Source: an uncultured Prevotella sp. (GTDB lineage: Bacteria > Bacteroidota > Bacteroidia > Bacteroidales > Bacteroidaceae). From it: 64,000 bases of DNA. The notes under the pieces are model-generated. The model saw only the letters and a program-made list of their open reading frames with translations, ran no database searches and had not been told where the DNA came from. The stretch is taken from positions 40,041-104,040 of the forward strand of contig OMXE01000013.1 of NCBI GenBank assembly GCA_900314935.1, in the 5' to 3' direction. Positions 7,857 through 14,620 of this stretch are shown here, piece after piece. Each line of letters starts with the position of its first letter. Within the stretch, counting starts at the first letter, position 1. Position numbers and translations under genes: made by a program.

Positions 7857-8780
7857 ATGAAACAAGTAAGACCCAAGAAGAACCTCGGTCAGCATTTCCT
7901 GACCGACCTGAATATCGCCAGTGCCATTGCCGATACTGTCGATGCCTATCCCGATATACCCGTCCTGGAGGTCGGTCCTGGCATGGGTGTCCTCACCCAG
8001 TTCCTGATGCAGAAGCCCCGTCCGCTGAGTGTGGTGGAGATTGATCGGGAGAGTGTGGCATATTTGACAGAACGGTATCCGTTCTTTTCGAGGAATGTGG
8101 AGTGTGGAGTGAGGAGTGAGAATAGTACTGAGATACAGTCATCTGTACTTGATGATTCACATACTCAAAGCATTTCTCACTCCACATTCCACACTCCACA
8201 CTCCTCAAACGAGGAGAATTCTCGCCTTCTCCTCGAAGGCGACTTCCTCCGCATGGACCTTCATCAGCTCTTCGAGGGTAAGCCGTTCGTGCTGACGGGC
8301 AATTACCCCTACGACATCTCTTCGCAGATATTCTTCAAGGTGATTGATAACAAAGACCTGATACCGTGCTGCACGGGTATGATTCAGCGTGAGGTGGCAC
8401 AGCGCATGGAGGCTAAGCCGGGTACTAAGGCCTACGGCATTCTCAGCGTGCTCATCCAGGCGTGGTATGATGTGGAGTATCTGTTCACGGTTGATGAGAA
8501 TGTGTTCGATCCGCCACCCAAGGTAAAGAGCGCGGTGATACGCATGACACGCAACAAGGTACAGGATCTTGGCTGCGACGAGAAGTCGTTCCGCAGGGTG
8601 GTGAAGACGGTGTTCAACCAACGGCGCAAGATGCTGAGGGTGAGTCTGCGACAGCTGTTTACCAAGGACACCATGCCCGACAGCTCCTTCTTCAGTCAGG
8701 ACATCATGACCATGCGCCCCGAACAGCTCACCATCCCGCAGTTTGTGGAGTTGACGAACCAGATAGATCTACTGGAGTAA
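7857..8780 (+). CDS. ksgA: 16S rRNA (adenine1518/1519-N6)-dimethyltransferase with in-frame palindromic insert
   Basis: 307 residues, about 40 longer than usual. Dimethylates two adenines near the 3' end of 16S rRNA during 30S maturation, using SAM. Start RPKKNLGQHFL, SAM motif LEVGPGMGVLT (about residues 40-50), acidic VEIDRES, and catalytic NYPYDISS (NLPYNIS-type motif IV). Between VEIDRES and GDFLRMD a foreign segment (about residues 78-120, with VECGVRSE and HSTFHTPHSS) is encoded by the palindrome at 8089-8207. The frame is kept open across it. A -7 box TATATTTG lies at 7842-7849, 7 nt before the ATG. Without the insert the protein is an ordinary KsgA. Confidence 0.95.
   Translation: MKQVRPKKNLGQHFLTDLNIASAIADTVDAYPDIPVLEVGPGMGVLTQFLMQKPRPLSVVEIDRESVAYLTERYPFFSRNVECGVRSENSTEIQSSVLDDSHTQSISHSTFHTPHSSNEENSRLLLEGDFLRMDLHQLFEGKPFVLTGNYPYDISSQIFFKVIDNKDLIPCCTGMIQREVAQRMEAKPGTKAYGILSVLIQAWYDVEYLFTVDENVFDPPPKVKSAVIRMTRNKVQDLGCDEKSFRRVVKTVFNQRRKMLRVSLRQLFTKDTMPDSSFFSQDIMTMRPEQLTIPQFVELTNQIDLLE
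8089..8207. repeat. Coding palindromic element inside ksgA (GTGGAGT arms)
   Basis: Left arm 8089-8123 (GAGGAATGTGGAGTGTGGAG...) and right arm 8173-8207 are inverse of each other; the core between contains GAGAATAGTACTGAGATACAG and CTCAAAGCAT. The 67-bp core plus junctions matches the menF element (28185-28303) in the opposite orientation at 57 of 67 positions by eye. Confidence 0.9.
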
Positions 8781-8898
8781 GGAGGAAGGACGAAGGAGGA
8801 AGGAGAATACTTCTATGATATAGAATTCAAAAGAAAATGTACAGGAAACATAAACTTGTTGCATATCTCCTTCCTCCTTCGTCCTTCCTCCTTCCTCG
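8774..8898. repeat. Intergenic palindromic element (GGAAGGA arms)
   Basis: Left arm 8774-8809 (GGAGGAAGGACGAAGGAGG...) and inverse right arm 8863-8898, core GAGAATACTTCTATGATATAG ... TTGCATATCTC. Same core ends as the rsgA element. It includes the ksgA stop codon and fills the gap before the PAP2 gene. Confidence 0.9.
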
Positions 8899-8918
8899 AA
8901 TAAATAAAAGTGAAGAAT

Positions 8919-9590
8919 ATGCTTGAAACTGTGAAGGATTTTGACTATCAGGTGCTGGATGCGATAAATTTTCCAGGACCTGCGGCGTATGATGCCTTCT
9001 GGTTTGCCTACTCCGACAAGATCACGTGGATTCCCTTCGTGATAGTGATCCTTTATTGTCTGTTCCGTCACACCAACTGGCGCAGTGGCTTACTGCTGCT
9101 GGTGGCCGTCGGACTCCTGTTTTTCTTAAGCGACTATGCCTTGGCGCACCTCAAACCCATCTTCTGCCGACTCCGTCCTTCGCACGATGCAAACATCATG
9201 AATATCCTGCATTATGTGAACAACTACCACGGCGGACAGTACGGATTCCCGTCGAACCATGCTAGTAACGGGTTCGCCACCGCCACGATGTTGACACTGC
9301 TCTACCGCCGAAGACTTGTTGCTGCATGTGCTTTCCTTTGGGCCATCGGCTCCTGCTATTCGCGAATGTACTTAGGTGTTCATTTCCCCACGGATATCCT
9401 GGTAGGAGCCATCGCAGGAACATGTATTGCCGTGGCAGTCTATTATCTCTACAGATATGTTTACCAGCGACAAGCGCTGAAATGGAACCTGCCACCGTTC
9501 GAGCAGCAGTTCGGCAGTCGTGAGCCATGGCCCATCATGGTGGTGTTTGTACTCACCATCGTCGCCCTCATTGTCATGGCGGTCCTTTAA
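8919..9590 (+). CDS. PAP2-family membrane phosphatase (undecaprenyl-diphosphate phosphatase-like)
   Basis: 223 residues with about six TM segments. Family members remove phosphate from lipid or isoprenoid pyrophosphates at the inner membrane; recycling of undecaprenyl diphosphate is one plausible role. All three PAP2 motifs are present: KPIFCRLRP (about residue 77), PSNHAS (about residue 112) and SRMYLGVHFPTD (about residue 150). Start ATG 8919 (MLETVKDF); an in-frame GTG lies 9 nt upstream. Region immediately upstream is the palindromic element, so the promoter may be within that element or shared with ksgA. Exact substrate is not determined. Confidence 0.88.
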   Translation: MLETVKDFDYQVLDAINFPGPAAYDAFWFAYSDKITWIPFVIVILYCLFRHTNWRSGLLLLVAVGLLFFLSDYALAHLKPIFCRLRPSHDANIMNILHYVNNYHGGQYGFPSNHASNGFATATMLTLLYRRRLVAACAFLWAIGSCYSRMYLGVHFPTDILVGAIAGTCIAVAVYYLYRYVYQRQALKWNLPPFEQQFGSREPWPIMVVFVLTIVALIVMAVL

Positions 9591-9592
9591 TT

Positions 9593-9632
9593 CGGTGGCG
9601 CGGTGGCGCGGAGGTACGGTGGTGCGAGATTT
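9593..9632 (+). repeat. GC-rich GGTGGCGC repeat, single arm
   Basis: TCGGTGGCGCGGTGGCGCGG then GGTACGGTGGTGCGAGA. Same family as the arms at 325-361 and 784-826 but with no inverted partner nearby. Confidence 0.8.
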
Positions 9633-9652
9633 GTGCTGAGCTGCAATAATAT

Positions 9653-9720
9653 TATGTTCTTATGTTATTATGTCTAAAAAGTTCTTATGTCTAAAAAGTT
9701 ATTATGTCAAAGAAAGAGAA
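9653..9720 (+). repeat. Dispersed 22-mer plus 17-bp tandem repeat that duplicates the start codon region
   Basis: The exact 22-mer at 9653-9674 (TATGTTCTTATGTTATTATG + TC) also flanks menD. It is followed by ATGTCTAAAAAGTTCTT units at 9670 and 9687, then the true start ATGTCAAAGAAA at 9704. The earlier ATGs are out of frame with the gene. Confidence 0.8.
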
Positions 9721-10162
9721 ATATGAATTACTTCTCCACCAAGTGGAGAGTCTGATTGAAGGTGAAACCAACAAGATAGGCGTGATGGCCAACATCACCG
9801 CCGCCATTCACGACGTCATGCAGTTCTTCTGGGTAGGCTTCTACCTGGTAGAGGGTGACGAGTTGATACTCGGTCCTTTCCAAGGTAGCGTGGCCTGCTT
9901 CCGCATCCCCTGTACTAAGGGCGTGTGCGGCGCGGCATGGTCTCGTCGTGCAACTGTTGTTGTTGAAGATGTTGACAAGTTCCCCGGTCATATTGCCTGC
10001 AGTTCCCTGAGTCGTTCAGAGATTGTCGTACCGGTGTTCAATCAGCAAGGCGAAGTAGCCGCCGTGCTCGATATCGACAGCACCGACCTCGCTACATTCG
10101 ACGCTACCGATCAGTATTACCTGGAACAGATGTGTCAAAAGCTAAGTAATTTGTTTTTATAA
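9704..10162 (+). CDS. msrC: Free methionine-(R)-sulfoxide reductase (GAF-domain fRMsr)
   Basis: 152 residues, a single GAF domain. Reduces free Met-(R)-sulfoxide, protecting the cytoplasm from oxidative damage. The three conserved cysteines are in place: C65 (GSVACFRIPC), C75 (TKGVCGAAW) and C99 (GHIACSSLSRSE), with the same 10- and 24-residue spacing as the characterised Escherichia coli enzyme; SEIVVPV and DIDS follow. Start ATG at 9704 is preceded by two copies of a near-identical ATGTCTAAAAAG within a tandem repeat, so the start region itself has been duplicated. Stands alone between the PAP2 gene and frr. Confidence 0.9.
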   Translation: MSKKEKYELLLHQVESLIEGETNKIGVMANITAAIHDVMQFFWVGFYLVEGDELILGPFQGSVACFRIPCTKGVCGAAWSRRATVVVEDVDKFPGHIACSSLSRSEIVVPVFNQQGEVAAVLDIDSTDLATFDATDQYYLEQMCQKLSNLFL

Positions 10163-10385
10163 CGGAAGAAACGGAAATAAACGGAATAACGGAAAAAATA
10201 CATGTAGATTAAATCAATTACTCAATAGTAAAATTTCCGTTATTCCGTTTATTTCCGTTTATTCCGTTGCAGAAAACATACAGGAAACCCCAGAAAGCGG
10301 AAAAAATACATGTAGATTAAATCAATTACTCAATAGTAAAATTTCCGTTTTTCCGTTTATTTCCGTTTCTTCCGTTGTAGAAAAA
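10163..10385. repeat. Intergenic AACGGAA/TTCCGTT palindrome with 108-bp direct duplication
   Basis: This 303-bp gap before frr is mostly repeat. Arms of AACGGAA-type units (10161-10192) face TTCCGTT-type units (10232-10268); the core ACATGTAGATTAAATCAATT plus right arm is duplicated with a 108-bp offset (cores near 10200 and 10308). No gene is visible in it. Confidence 0.88.
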
Positions 10386-10406
10386 ATAGAGAAAATTCTC
10401 CAAAAT

Positions 10407-10438
10407 GTTGGCAGTTTCGAAAAAATGCGCTAATTTTG
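10407..10438 (+). promoter_or_regulatory. Promoter of frr-rsgA
   Basis: GTTG (10407-10410, one mismatch from TTTG), 20 bp, TAATTTTG (10431-10438), 27 nt before the frr start. Confidence 0.55.
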
Positions 10439-10465
10439 TCAAAAGAAAACCTAAAACGAAAGAAA

Positions 10466-11026
10466 ATGATAGATGTAAAAGCTACATTAGCAGAGAGTGA
10501 AGAGAGAATGGAGATGGCAGCCATGTTCCTCGAAGAGAGCCTGAACCGCATCCGTGCAGGACGTGCCAACGTGGCCATCCTCGACGGTGTGAAGGTGAAC
10601 TCCTACGGTTCCATGGTCCCCCTGAACCAGGTAGCCAACGTAAACTGTCCTGATGCCCGTACCATCGCTATTCGTCCGTGGGACAAGAAGGCGATTCGCG
10701 ACATTGAGAAGGCCATTATGGATAGTGATGTAGGTATCACCCCTGAGAACAACGGTGAGATTATCCGTCTCAACATCCCGCAGCCCACCGAGGAGCGTCG
10801 TCGTGAACTCACCAAGCAGTGCAACAAGATTGCCGAGAAAGCCAAGGTTGAGGTGCGCAATGTGCGCGGCGATATCAAGGAGAAACTGAAGAAAGCCATC
10901 AAGGACGGTCTCAGCGAGGACAACGAGAAAGATGCCGAGCTCGAGCTTCAGAAGATCCACGATAAGTACATCAAGAAGATCGATGCACTCATCGAGGCGA
11001 AGAACAAGGAAATCATGACGGTTTAA
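10466..11026 (+). CDS. frr: Ribosome recycling factor
   Basis: 186 residues, usual length. Splits post-termination ribosomes together with EF-G. Recognised by [19 protein letters not shown] (about residues 25-43), the domain II segment [10 protein letters not shown], and the C-terminal helix with [21 protein letters not shown]. Start [11 protein letters not shown] at 10466; the frame is open upstream but a -7 promoter box occupies 10431-10438. rsgA follows after 4 bp, so the two translation-related genes are probably co-transcribed. Confidence 0.96.
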   Translation: MIDVKATLAESEERMEMAAMFLEESLNRIRAGRANVAILDGVKVNSYGSMVPLNQVANVNCPDARTIAIRPWDKKAIRDIEKAIMDSDVGITPENNGEIIRLNIPQPTEERRRELTKQCNKIAEKAKVEVRNVRGDIKEKLKKAIKDGLSEDNEKDAELELQKIHDKYIKKIDALIEAKNKEIMTV

Positions 11027-11030
11027 TACA

Positions 11031-12164
11031 TTGTCTGGCTTAGTCATCAAGAATACCGGTTCGTGGTACACCGTCCTTTTCGACGATGGTACCACAGCCG
11101 ATTGTAAAATAAAGGGGAACTTCCGTCTGCGAGGCATACGGAGTACAAACCCTGTAGCCGTCGGCGACCATGTGGAGGTGGCCGACGGTTTCATCACTGA
11201 GATCCACGACCGCAAGAACTACATCATCCGCAAATCACCTAATCTTAGTAAGCAGAGTCATATCATCGCCGCCAACGTCGATCAGGCCGTGTTGGTGGTA
11301 ACCGTTAACTATCCCCAGACCAGTACCACCTTCATCGACCGCTTCCTGGCTTCTGCCGAAGCCTACCGTGTGCCAGTCATCCTGCTCTTTAACAAGACCG
11401 ATCTGCTTGATGCCGACGAACGGCACTATCAGGAGCTAATGGTAAATCTTTACGAAACCGTTGGCTACCAGTGCTTACAGGTTTCTGCACAAACAGGCGA
11501 AGGCATCGACCGCCTCCTGCCGCTCCTTGAAGGTAAGGTCACCGTGTTCAGTGGAAACAGCGGGGTGGGGAAGTCCACCTTGTTAAACACCCTTGTTCCT
11601 GGCATCAACCTCCGTACTGCCGAAATCTCTGATGCCCACAACACGGGTATGCACACCACCACTTTTTCGGAGATGATTCCGCTTGTAATATCGAGGAAGG
11701 AGGAAGGAGGAAGGAGGAAGGATTTCTCGAGGAAGGAGGAAGGACGAAGGACGAAGGAGAATACTTCTGAGATACAGGATTCCATGAATAATACAGTATA
11801 CGATTCAAAGGATTCTGTTCAGGACACAAGTGCTCAGTGCATATCTCCTTCCTCCTTCGTCCTTCCTCCTTCCTCGGATTCGATTAACCAAGCCCGTATC
11901 GAACGGGCTTGGTTAATCGACACCCCCGGCATCAAAGGGTTCGGGACCTTCGACATGGAGCCCGAGGAGATTTGCGGCTACTTCAAGGAGATCTTCCACT
12001 TCTCTAAAGACTGTCGTTTCCGTAACTGCACCCATACCCATGAGCCGGGCTGCGCTGTGCGCAAAGCACTTGAAGAACACTACATTGCCGAGAGCCGCTA
12101 CAATAGCTACCTCAGTATGCTCGAGGATAAGGAGGAAGGCAAGTACCGCAGCGACGTAAACTAA
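11031..12164 (+). CDS. rsgA: Ribosome small-subunit GTPase RsgA with large in-frame palindromic insert
   Basis: 377 residues, about 60 longer than usual. Circularly permuted GTPase that helps late 30S assembly. N-terminal OB fold ([15 protein letters not shown]), G4 NKTD, G1 [10 protein letters not shown]2 region HTTTFSEM, G3 DTPGIKGF, then zinc knuckle [15 protein letters not shown] repeat-coded stretch ([10 protein letters not shown] ... [11 protein letters not shown]) sits between G2 and G3, where the family normally has a short hairpin next to the switch regions. Start is a TTG at 11031, chosen because [13 protein letters not shown] is the conserved beginning and no ATG is available. Four bp after frr, same operon. 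Confidence 0.93.
   Translation: MSGLVIKNTGSWYTVLFDDGTTADCKIKGNFRLRGIRSTNPVAVGDHVEVADGFITEIHDRKNYIIRKSPNLSKQSHIIAANVDQAVLVVTVNYPQTSTTFIDRFLASAEAYRVPVILLFNKTDLLDADERHYQELMVNLYETVGYQCLQVSAQTGEGIDRLLPLLEGKVTVFSGNSGVGKSTLLNTLVPGINLRTAEISDAHNTGMHTTTFSEMIPLVISRKEEGGRRKDFSRKEEGRRTKENTSEIQDSMNNTVYDSKDSVQDTSAQCISPSSFVLPPSSDSINQARIERAWLIDTPGIKGFGTFDMEPEEICGYFKEIFHFSKDCRFRNCTHTHEPGCAVRKALEEHYIAESRYNSYLSMLEDKEEGKYRSDVN
11691..11877. repeat. Coding palindromic element inside rsgA, left arm duplicated
   Basis: GGAAGGA-type left arms at 11691-11726 and 11727-11763, core GAGAATACTTCTGAGATACAG ... CTCAGTGCATATCTC, inverse right arm 11841-11877. Entire unit is read in frame. Core ends match the elements at 8774 (same arm type) and in ksgA/menF (different arm type). 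Confidence 0.9.
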
Positions 12165-12183
12165 TTATAAGCCTTACAGTTTA

Positions 12184-12242
12184 TTCCCACGTTGGGAACA
12201 TTTTATTCCCACGTTGGGAACTTTTTATTCCCACGTTGGGAA
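12184..12242. repeat. Three perfect 15-bp palindromes, 22-bp period
   Basis: TTCCCACGTTGGGAA at 12184-12198, 12206-12220 and 12228-12242, separated by T-rich 7-bp spacers; directly after rsgA. Could be an operator array or act as a terminator (stem plus T run). Confidence 0.85.
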
Positions 12243-12269
12243 TAAATGGTTTTATGGCAGTTTTCTTTC

Positions 12270-12500
12270 ACCCCGCCCCCCTTGCCAGGACCCCGCCCCT
12301 TAGAGGGGTGGGGAGCCGAGTTAGCCAACGTGCCTGCAGTTTGGGGTGGGGAGCCGAGCTGGCCAACGTGCCTGCAGTTTGGGGTGGGGAGCCGAACGGG
12401 CAACAGGTGGTATCCAACTCCCCTCCCATCGTAGGGGAGGGGTGAGCGCAGCTGGGGTGGGGTAATGAACAAAGCGCAGCTGGGGTGGGGTGATAAAATT
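12270..12500. repeat. GC-rich repeat block of the CCCCTCCC family with 39-40 bp tandem units
   Basis: Contains GGGGTGGGGAGCCGAG followed by GGCCAACGTGCCTGCAGTTT repeated in tandem, a CCCCTCCCATCGTAGGGGAGGGG hairpin and GCGCAGCTGGGGTGGGG twice. No gene supported: open frames here are only repeat translation. Confidence 0.8.
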
Positions 12501-12509
12501 TACGATTTC

Positions 12510-12849
12510 CCCAAGACCTAACAGTTTCACGGCAAAATTCCCCTACACAAAGATGTTTCACGGTTTTTCACACCTAACATAAACCTAACAAAAAGGTAAC
12601 AAACACCTAACATCAAACCTAACATTTCCCCATCGTTGTTACGTTATTACGTTATCACGATATAACGATATCACGACTTCTCGCTACCACGACATTCCCC
12701 TCCTTCATGGAGGCCTTCCCGATGTTAGGTTTGATGTTAGGTGTTTGGTTAGGTTTATGTTAGGTCTTTGGTTAGGTCTTGAGGGTGCCAAAACCGCGTG
12801 AAACATATATGTACAGGCACTTTCTTCCGTGAAACTGTTAGGTCTTGGG
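12510..12849. repeat. 340-bp long palindrome
   Basis: Ends are a perfect 23-bp inverted repeat (12510-12532 and 12827-12849: CCCAAGACCTAACAGTTTCA...). A second perfect 25-bp pair lies inside (12601-12625 and 12722-12746, CACCTAACATCAAACCTAAC). CCTAAC/GTTAGG units recur through both arms. The loop (12626-12721) has CGTTATNACG-like units. No gene in it. Confidence 0.9.
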
Positions 12850-12877
12850 CAAAAACACAAAATTCTTCACCATTTTA

Positions 12878-12909
12878 TTTGTTAGTTTCATTTGAAAAGT
12901 GTACTTTTG
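12878..12909 (+). promoter_or_regulatory. Promoter of the toxin-antitoxin pair
   Basis: TTTG (12878-12881), 20 bp, TACTTTTG (12902-12909); 19 nt to the antitoxin start. Confidence 0.7.
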
Positions 12910-12928
12910 CAGCAGATAAATATAAGTC

Positions 12929-13153
12929 ATGGGAAAAACTGTTTTTAATCCGGCACAATTAGAACTGTTAAAGGCCTTGGAAGCTCTTAACAGCGAAGAG
13001 GATTTGTTCGCTCTGAAGAAAACATTGTCCGAGTTCTTTGCTCGCCGTGTTGACGAGGAAATGAACCGCCTTTGGGAAAGCGGAGAATGGAATGAGGATA
13101 CCTTGAAAGAACTGGAAACAGCTCATGATCGTACACCTTATCGCCAGCAATGA
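12929..13153 (+). CDS. Small putative antitoxin partner of PIN toxin
   Basis: 74 residues, acidic, helical (LELLKALEALNSEEDLFALKKTLSEFFA). No DNA-binding motif recognised with certainty. Position argues for an antitoxin: it is directly upstream of a PIN-domain gene with a 4-bp ATGA overlap and has its own promoter. Proteins of this size with a C-terminal WESGEWNEDTL-type segment are common partners of COG1569 PIN toxins in Bacteroidota (recalled pattern, not checked). It lies in the repeat-rich accessory region next to a 340-bp palindrome, consistent with horizontal movement. Confidence 0.7.
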   Translation: MGKTVFNPAQLELLKALEALNSEEDLFALKKTLSEFFARRVDEEMNRLWESGEWNEDTLKELETAHDRTPYRQQ

Positions 13154-13611
13154 AACGTCTTGTTGTATTAGATACCAACTGCTTGATTCAGATGCTCTCG
13201 CGAAGAAGTGCAAAGTTCATCGGATGGGATGCTTTCCGCAAAGGGCTTTACAATCTTTGTGTGAGTAACGAGATCTTAAGTGAGTATCAAGAGATTATAG
13301 GAAAGAAAGCTTCTCCTGCTGTTGCACAGAATGTTGTTAGTGAGATCATTCATAGTCCATATACTGTTTTTGTTGATCCTCAGTATCGTTTTCATTTGGT
13401 GGAACAAGATGATGATGACAATAAGTTCGTGGATTGTGCTATTGTTTCAGGTGCGGACTATATCGTTAGTGATGATGCTCATTTCGATGTTCTTGAGAGC
13501 ATTCCATTTCCACATGTAGATGTTGTTAAACTCCATGAGTTCTTGGAGGAAATGACTTTCCTAATCATCAACAAAGGTCCTGGAATGGTTAGCGAAACTC
13601 ATATCATTTAA
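13150..13611 (+). CDS. PIN-domain toxin (COG1569-like ribonuclease)
   Basis: 153 residues. PIN-fold ribonuclease, probably the toxin of a type II pair that cleaves RNA when free of its antitoxin. Acidic metal site: first Asp in LVVLDTNCLIQML (D8), conserved SNEILSEYQEI, and the later acidic pair DNKFVDCAIVSGADYIVSDD (about residues 96-115). Length, motif order and 4-bp overlap with the gene before it match two-gene PIN modules. The antitoxin frame ends TGA inside the toxin ATG, implying translational coupling. Confidence 0.85.
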   Translation: MKRLVVLDTNCLIQMLSRRSAKFIGWDAFRKGLYNLCVSNEILSEYQEIIGKKASPAVAQNVVSEIIHSPYTVFVDPQYRFHLVEQDDDDNKFVDCAIVSGADYIVSDDAHFDVLESIPFPHVDVVKLHEFLEEMTFLIINKGPGMVSETHII

Positions 13612-13684
13612 GCCATGCCGCTCCCCGCCTTGCCACTATAATTCCTATAGAAATGTTAAAAATATAAGATTTCGTTATAAAAAG

Positions 13685-13715
13685 TTTGCAGATATCAATT
13701 TTGTTGTTATCTTTG
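13685..13715 (+). promoter_or_regulatory. Promoter of the dockerin/cohesin-like gene pair
   Basis: TTTG (13685-13688), 19 bp, TATCTTTG (13708-13715). The ATG at 13724 would be nearly leaderless, so the start at 13763 with about 40 nt leader is preferred. Confidence 0.65.
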
Positions 13716-13762
13716 CACAAAATATGTATGTACACAAGTTAAATCTCAAAAAAACTAAATTT

Positions 13763-14596
13763 ATGAACAAGATGATCATGAATAGGCTTACGATGCTGGC
13801 TGTGACCCTGATGGCGAGCATGGCCTGCTTTGCACAAGGGAAAGGTGGTAAGCTCGCTACAGGGCTTCCGAATCCTGGTTTGACAAAAGGAAAGACGTTC
13901 TATTACAAGGGTGTTGAGTATGAACTTACTAGGGATCCAGAGGGTGATGTTGCACTTTATTATGTAAAAGCCATTGGCTTTGAGAAGACTTTGTTGGACA
14001 ATTTTGATTTGATGGACGAAGAACCGCTTAACAACGATTTGACAATCTTTCATTACGAAATACCGAAACAAGGTCAAACCGGTATTCCTTTTATTGTTGA
14101 AAGTGTTAATGCAAATGCATTCCAAGACGTAGATGCTACTTTAGCAGAAAAGATTAAAAGATTGATAATCGAACATAGTGAAGATGCAAGAGTCAATGGT
14201 GCGTGTGTTGAATTACCTACCACAGGCTCTACGTTTGCTGGTCTGACAGGTTTGAAGACGATAGATTCACGTATTCCAGGTGAAAGCCTGCAAGAAATCT
14301 CTGAAGACACATTCGCTGAAAATGTGTATAACAAAGCGACATTAATTGTGCCTGAAGGATCACTTAAGGCGTATAATGGCACCGATTTTTGGTCCTATTT
14401 TTATAAGGTGACTGATGGAGATCATATAAAAGGAGATGTTGACGGAGATAATAAAGTGAATGCGTGGGATTTCCAGTTGATTCTTGAGGCATTCCTCTAC
14501 AATGACCCGTATGATCCTTTATTTGATTTAGATGGTGACGGAAAAATTACCGCTTTTGATGCACAGTTAGTTCTTGATATTTTCAAAGTTTATTAA
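13763..14596 (+). CDS. Secreted protein with C-terminal type I dockerin
   Basis: 277 residues. Signal peptide MNKMIMNRLTMLAVTLMASM ending CFAQG. A middle region of unknown fold ends with TLIVPEGSLKAYNGTDFWSYF, which resembles the last repeat of BspA-like leucine-rich (LRR_5) proteins. C-terminus is a complete type I dockerin: two calcium loops DVDGDNKVNAWD and DLDGDGKITAFD separated by about 30 residues. Dockerins bind cohesins; the next gene, 24 bp downstream and without its own promoter, encodes a cohesin-like domain. Function is likely extracellular or cell-surface, but the binding partner is only inferred from position. Codon and base use looks more A/T-rich than the housekeeping neighbours. 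Confidence 0.8.
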   Translation: MNKMIMNRLTMLAVTLMASMACFAQGKGGKLATGLPNPGLTKGKTFYYKGVEYELTRDPEGDVALYYVKAIGFEKTLLDNFDLMDEEPLNNDLTIFHYEIPKQGQTGIPFIVESVNANAFQDVDATLAEKIKRLIIEHSEDARVNGACVELPTTGSTFAGLTGLKTIDSRIPGESLQEISEDTFAENVYNKATLIVPEGSLKAYNGTDFWSYFYKVTDGDHIKGDVDGDNKVNAWDFQLILEAFLYNDPYDPLFDLDGDGKITAFDAQLVLDIFKVY

Positions 14597-14620
14597 TTTT
14601 ATTCTATAATTTAATTAGTT

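Noticed and set aside
12184-12242. Possible CRISPR array
   Set aside because: Repeats are 15 bp with 7-bp near-identical spacers and no cas gene is in the window.
12236-12561. Several short open frames in the GC-rich repeat block
   Set aside because: All are translations of tandem repeats with no start context; repeat arms are stop-free in every frame by composition.
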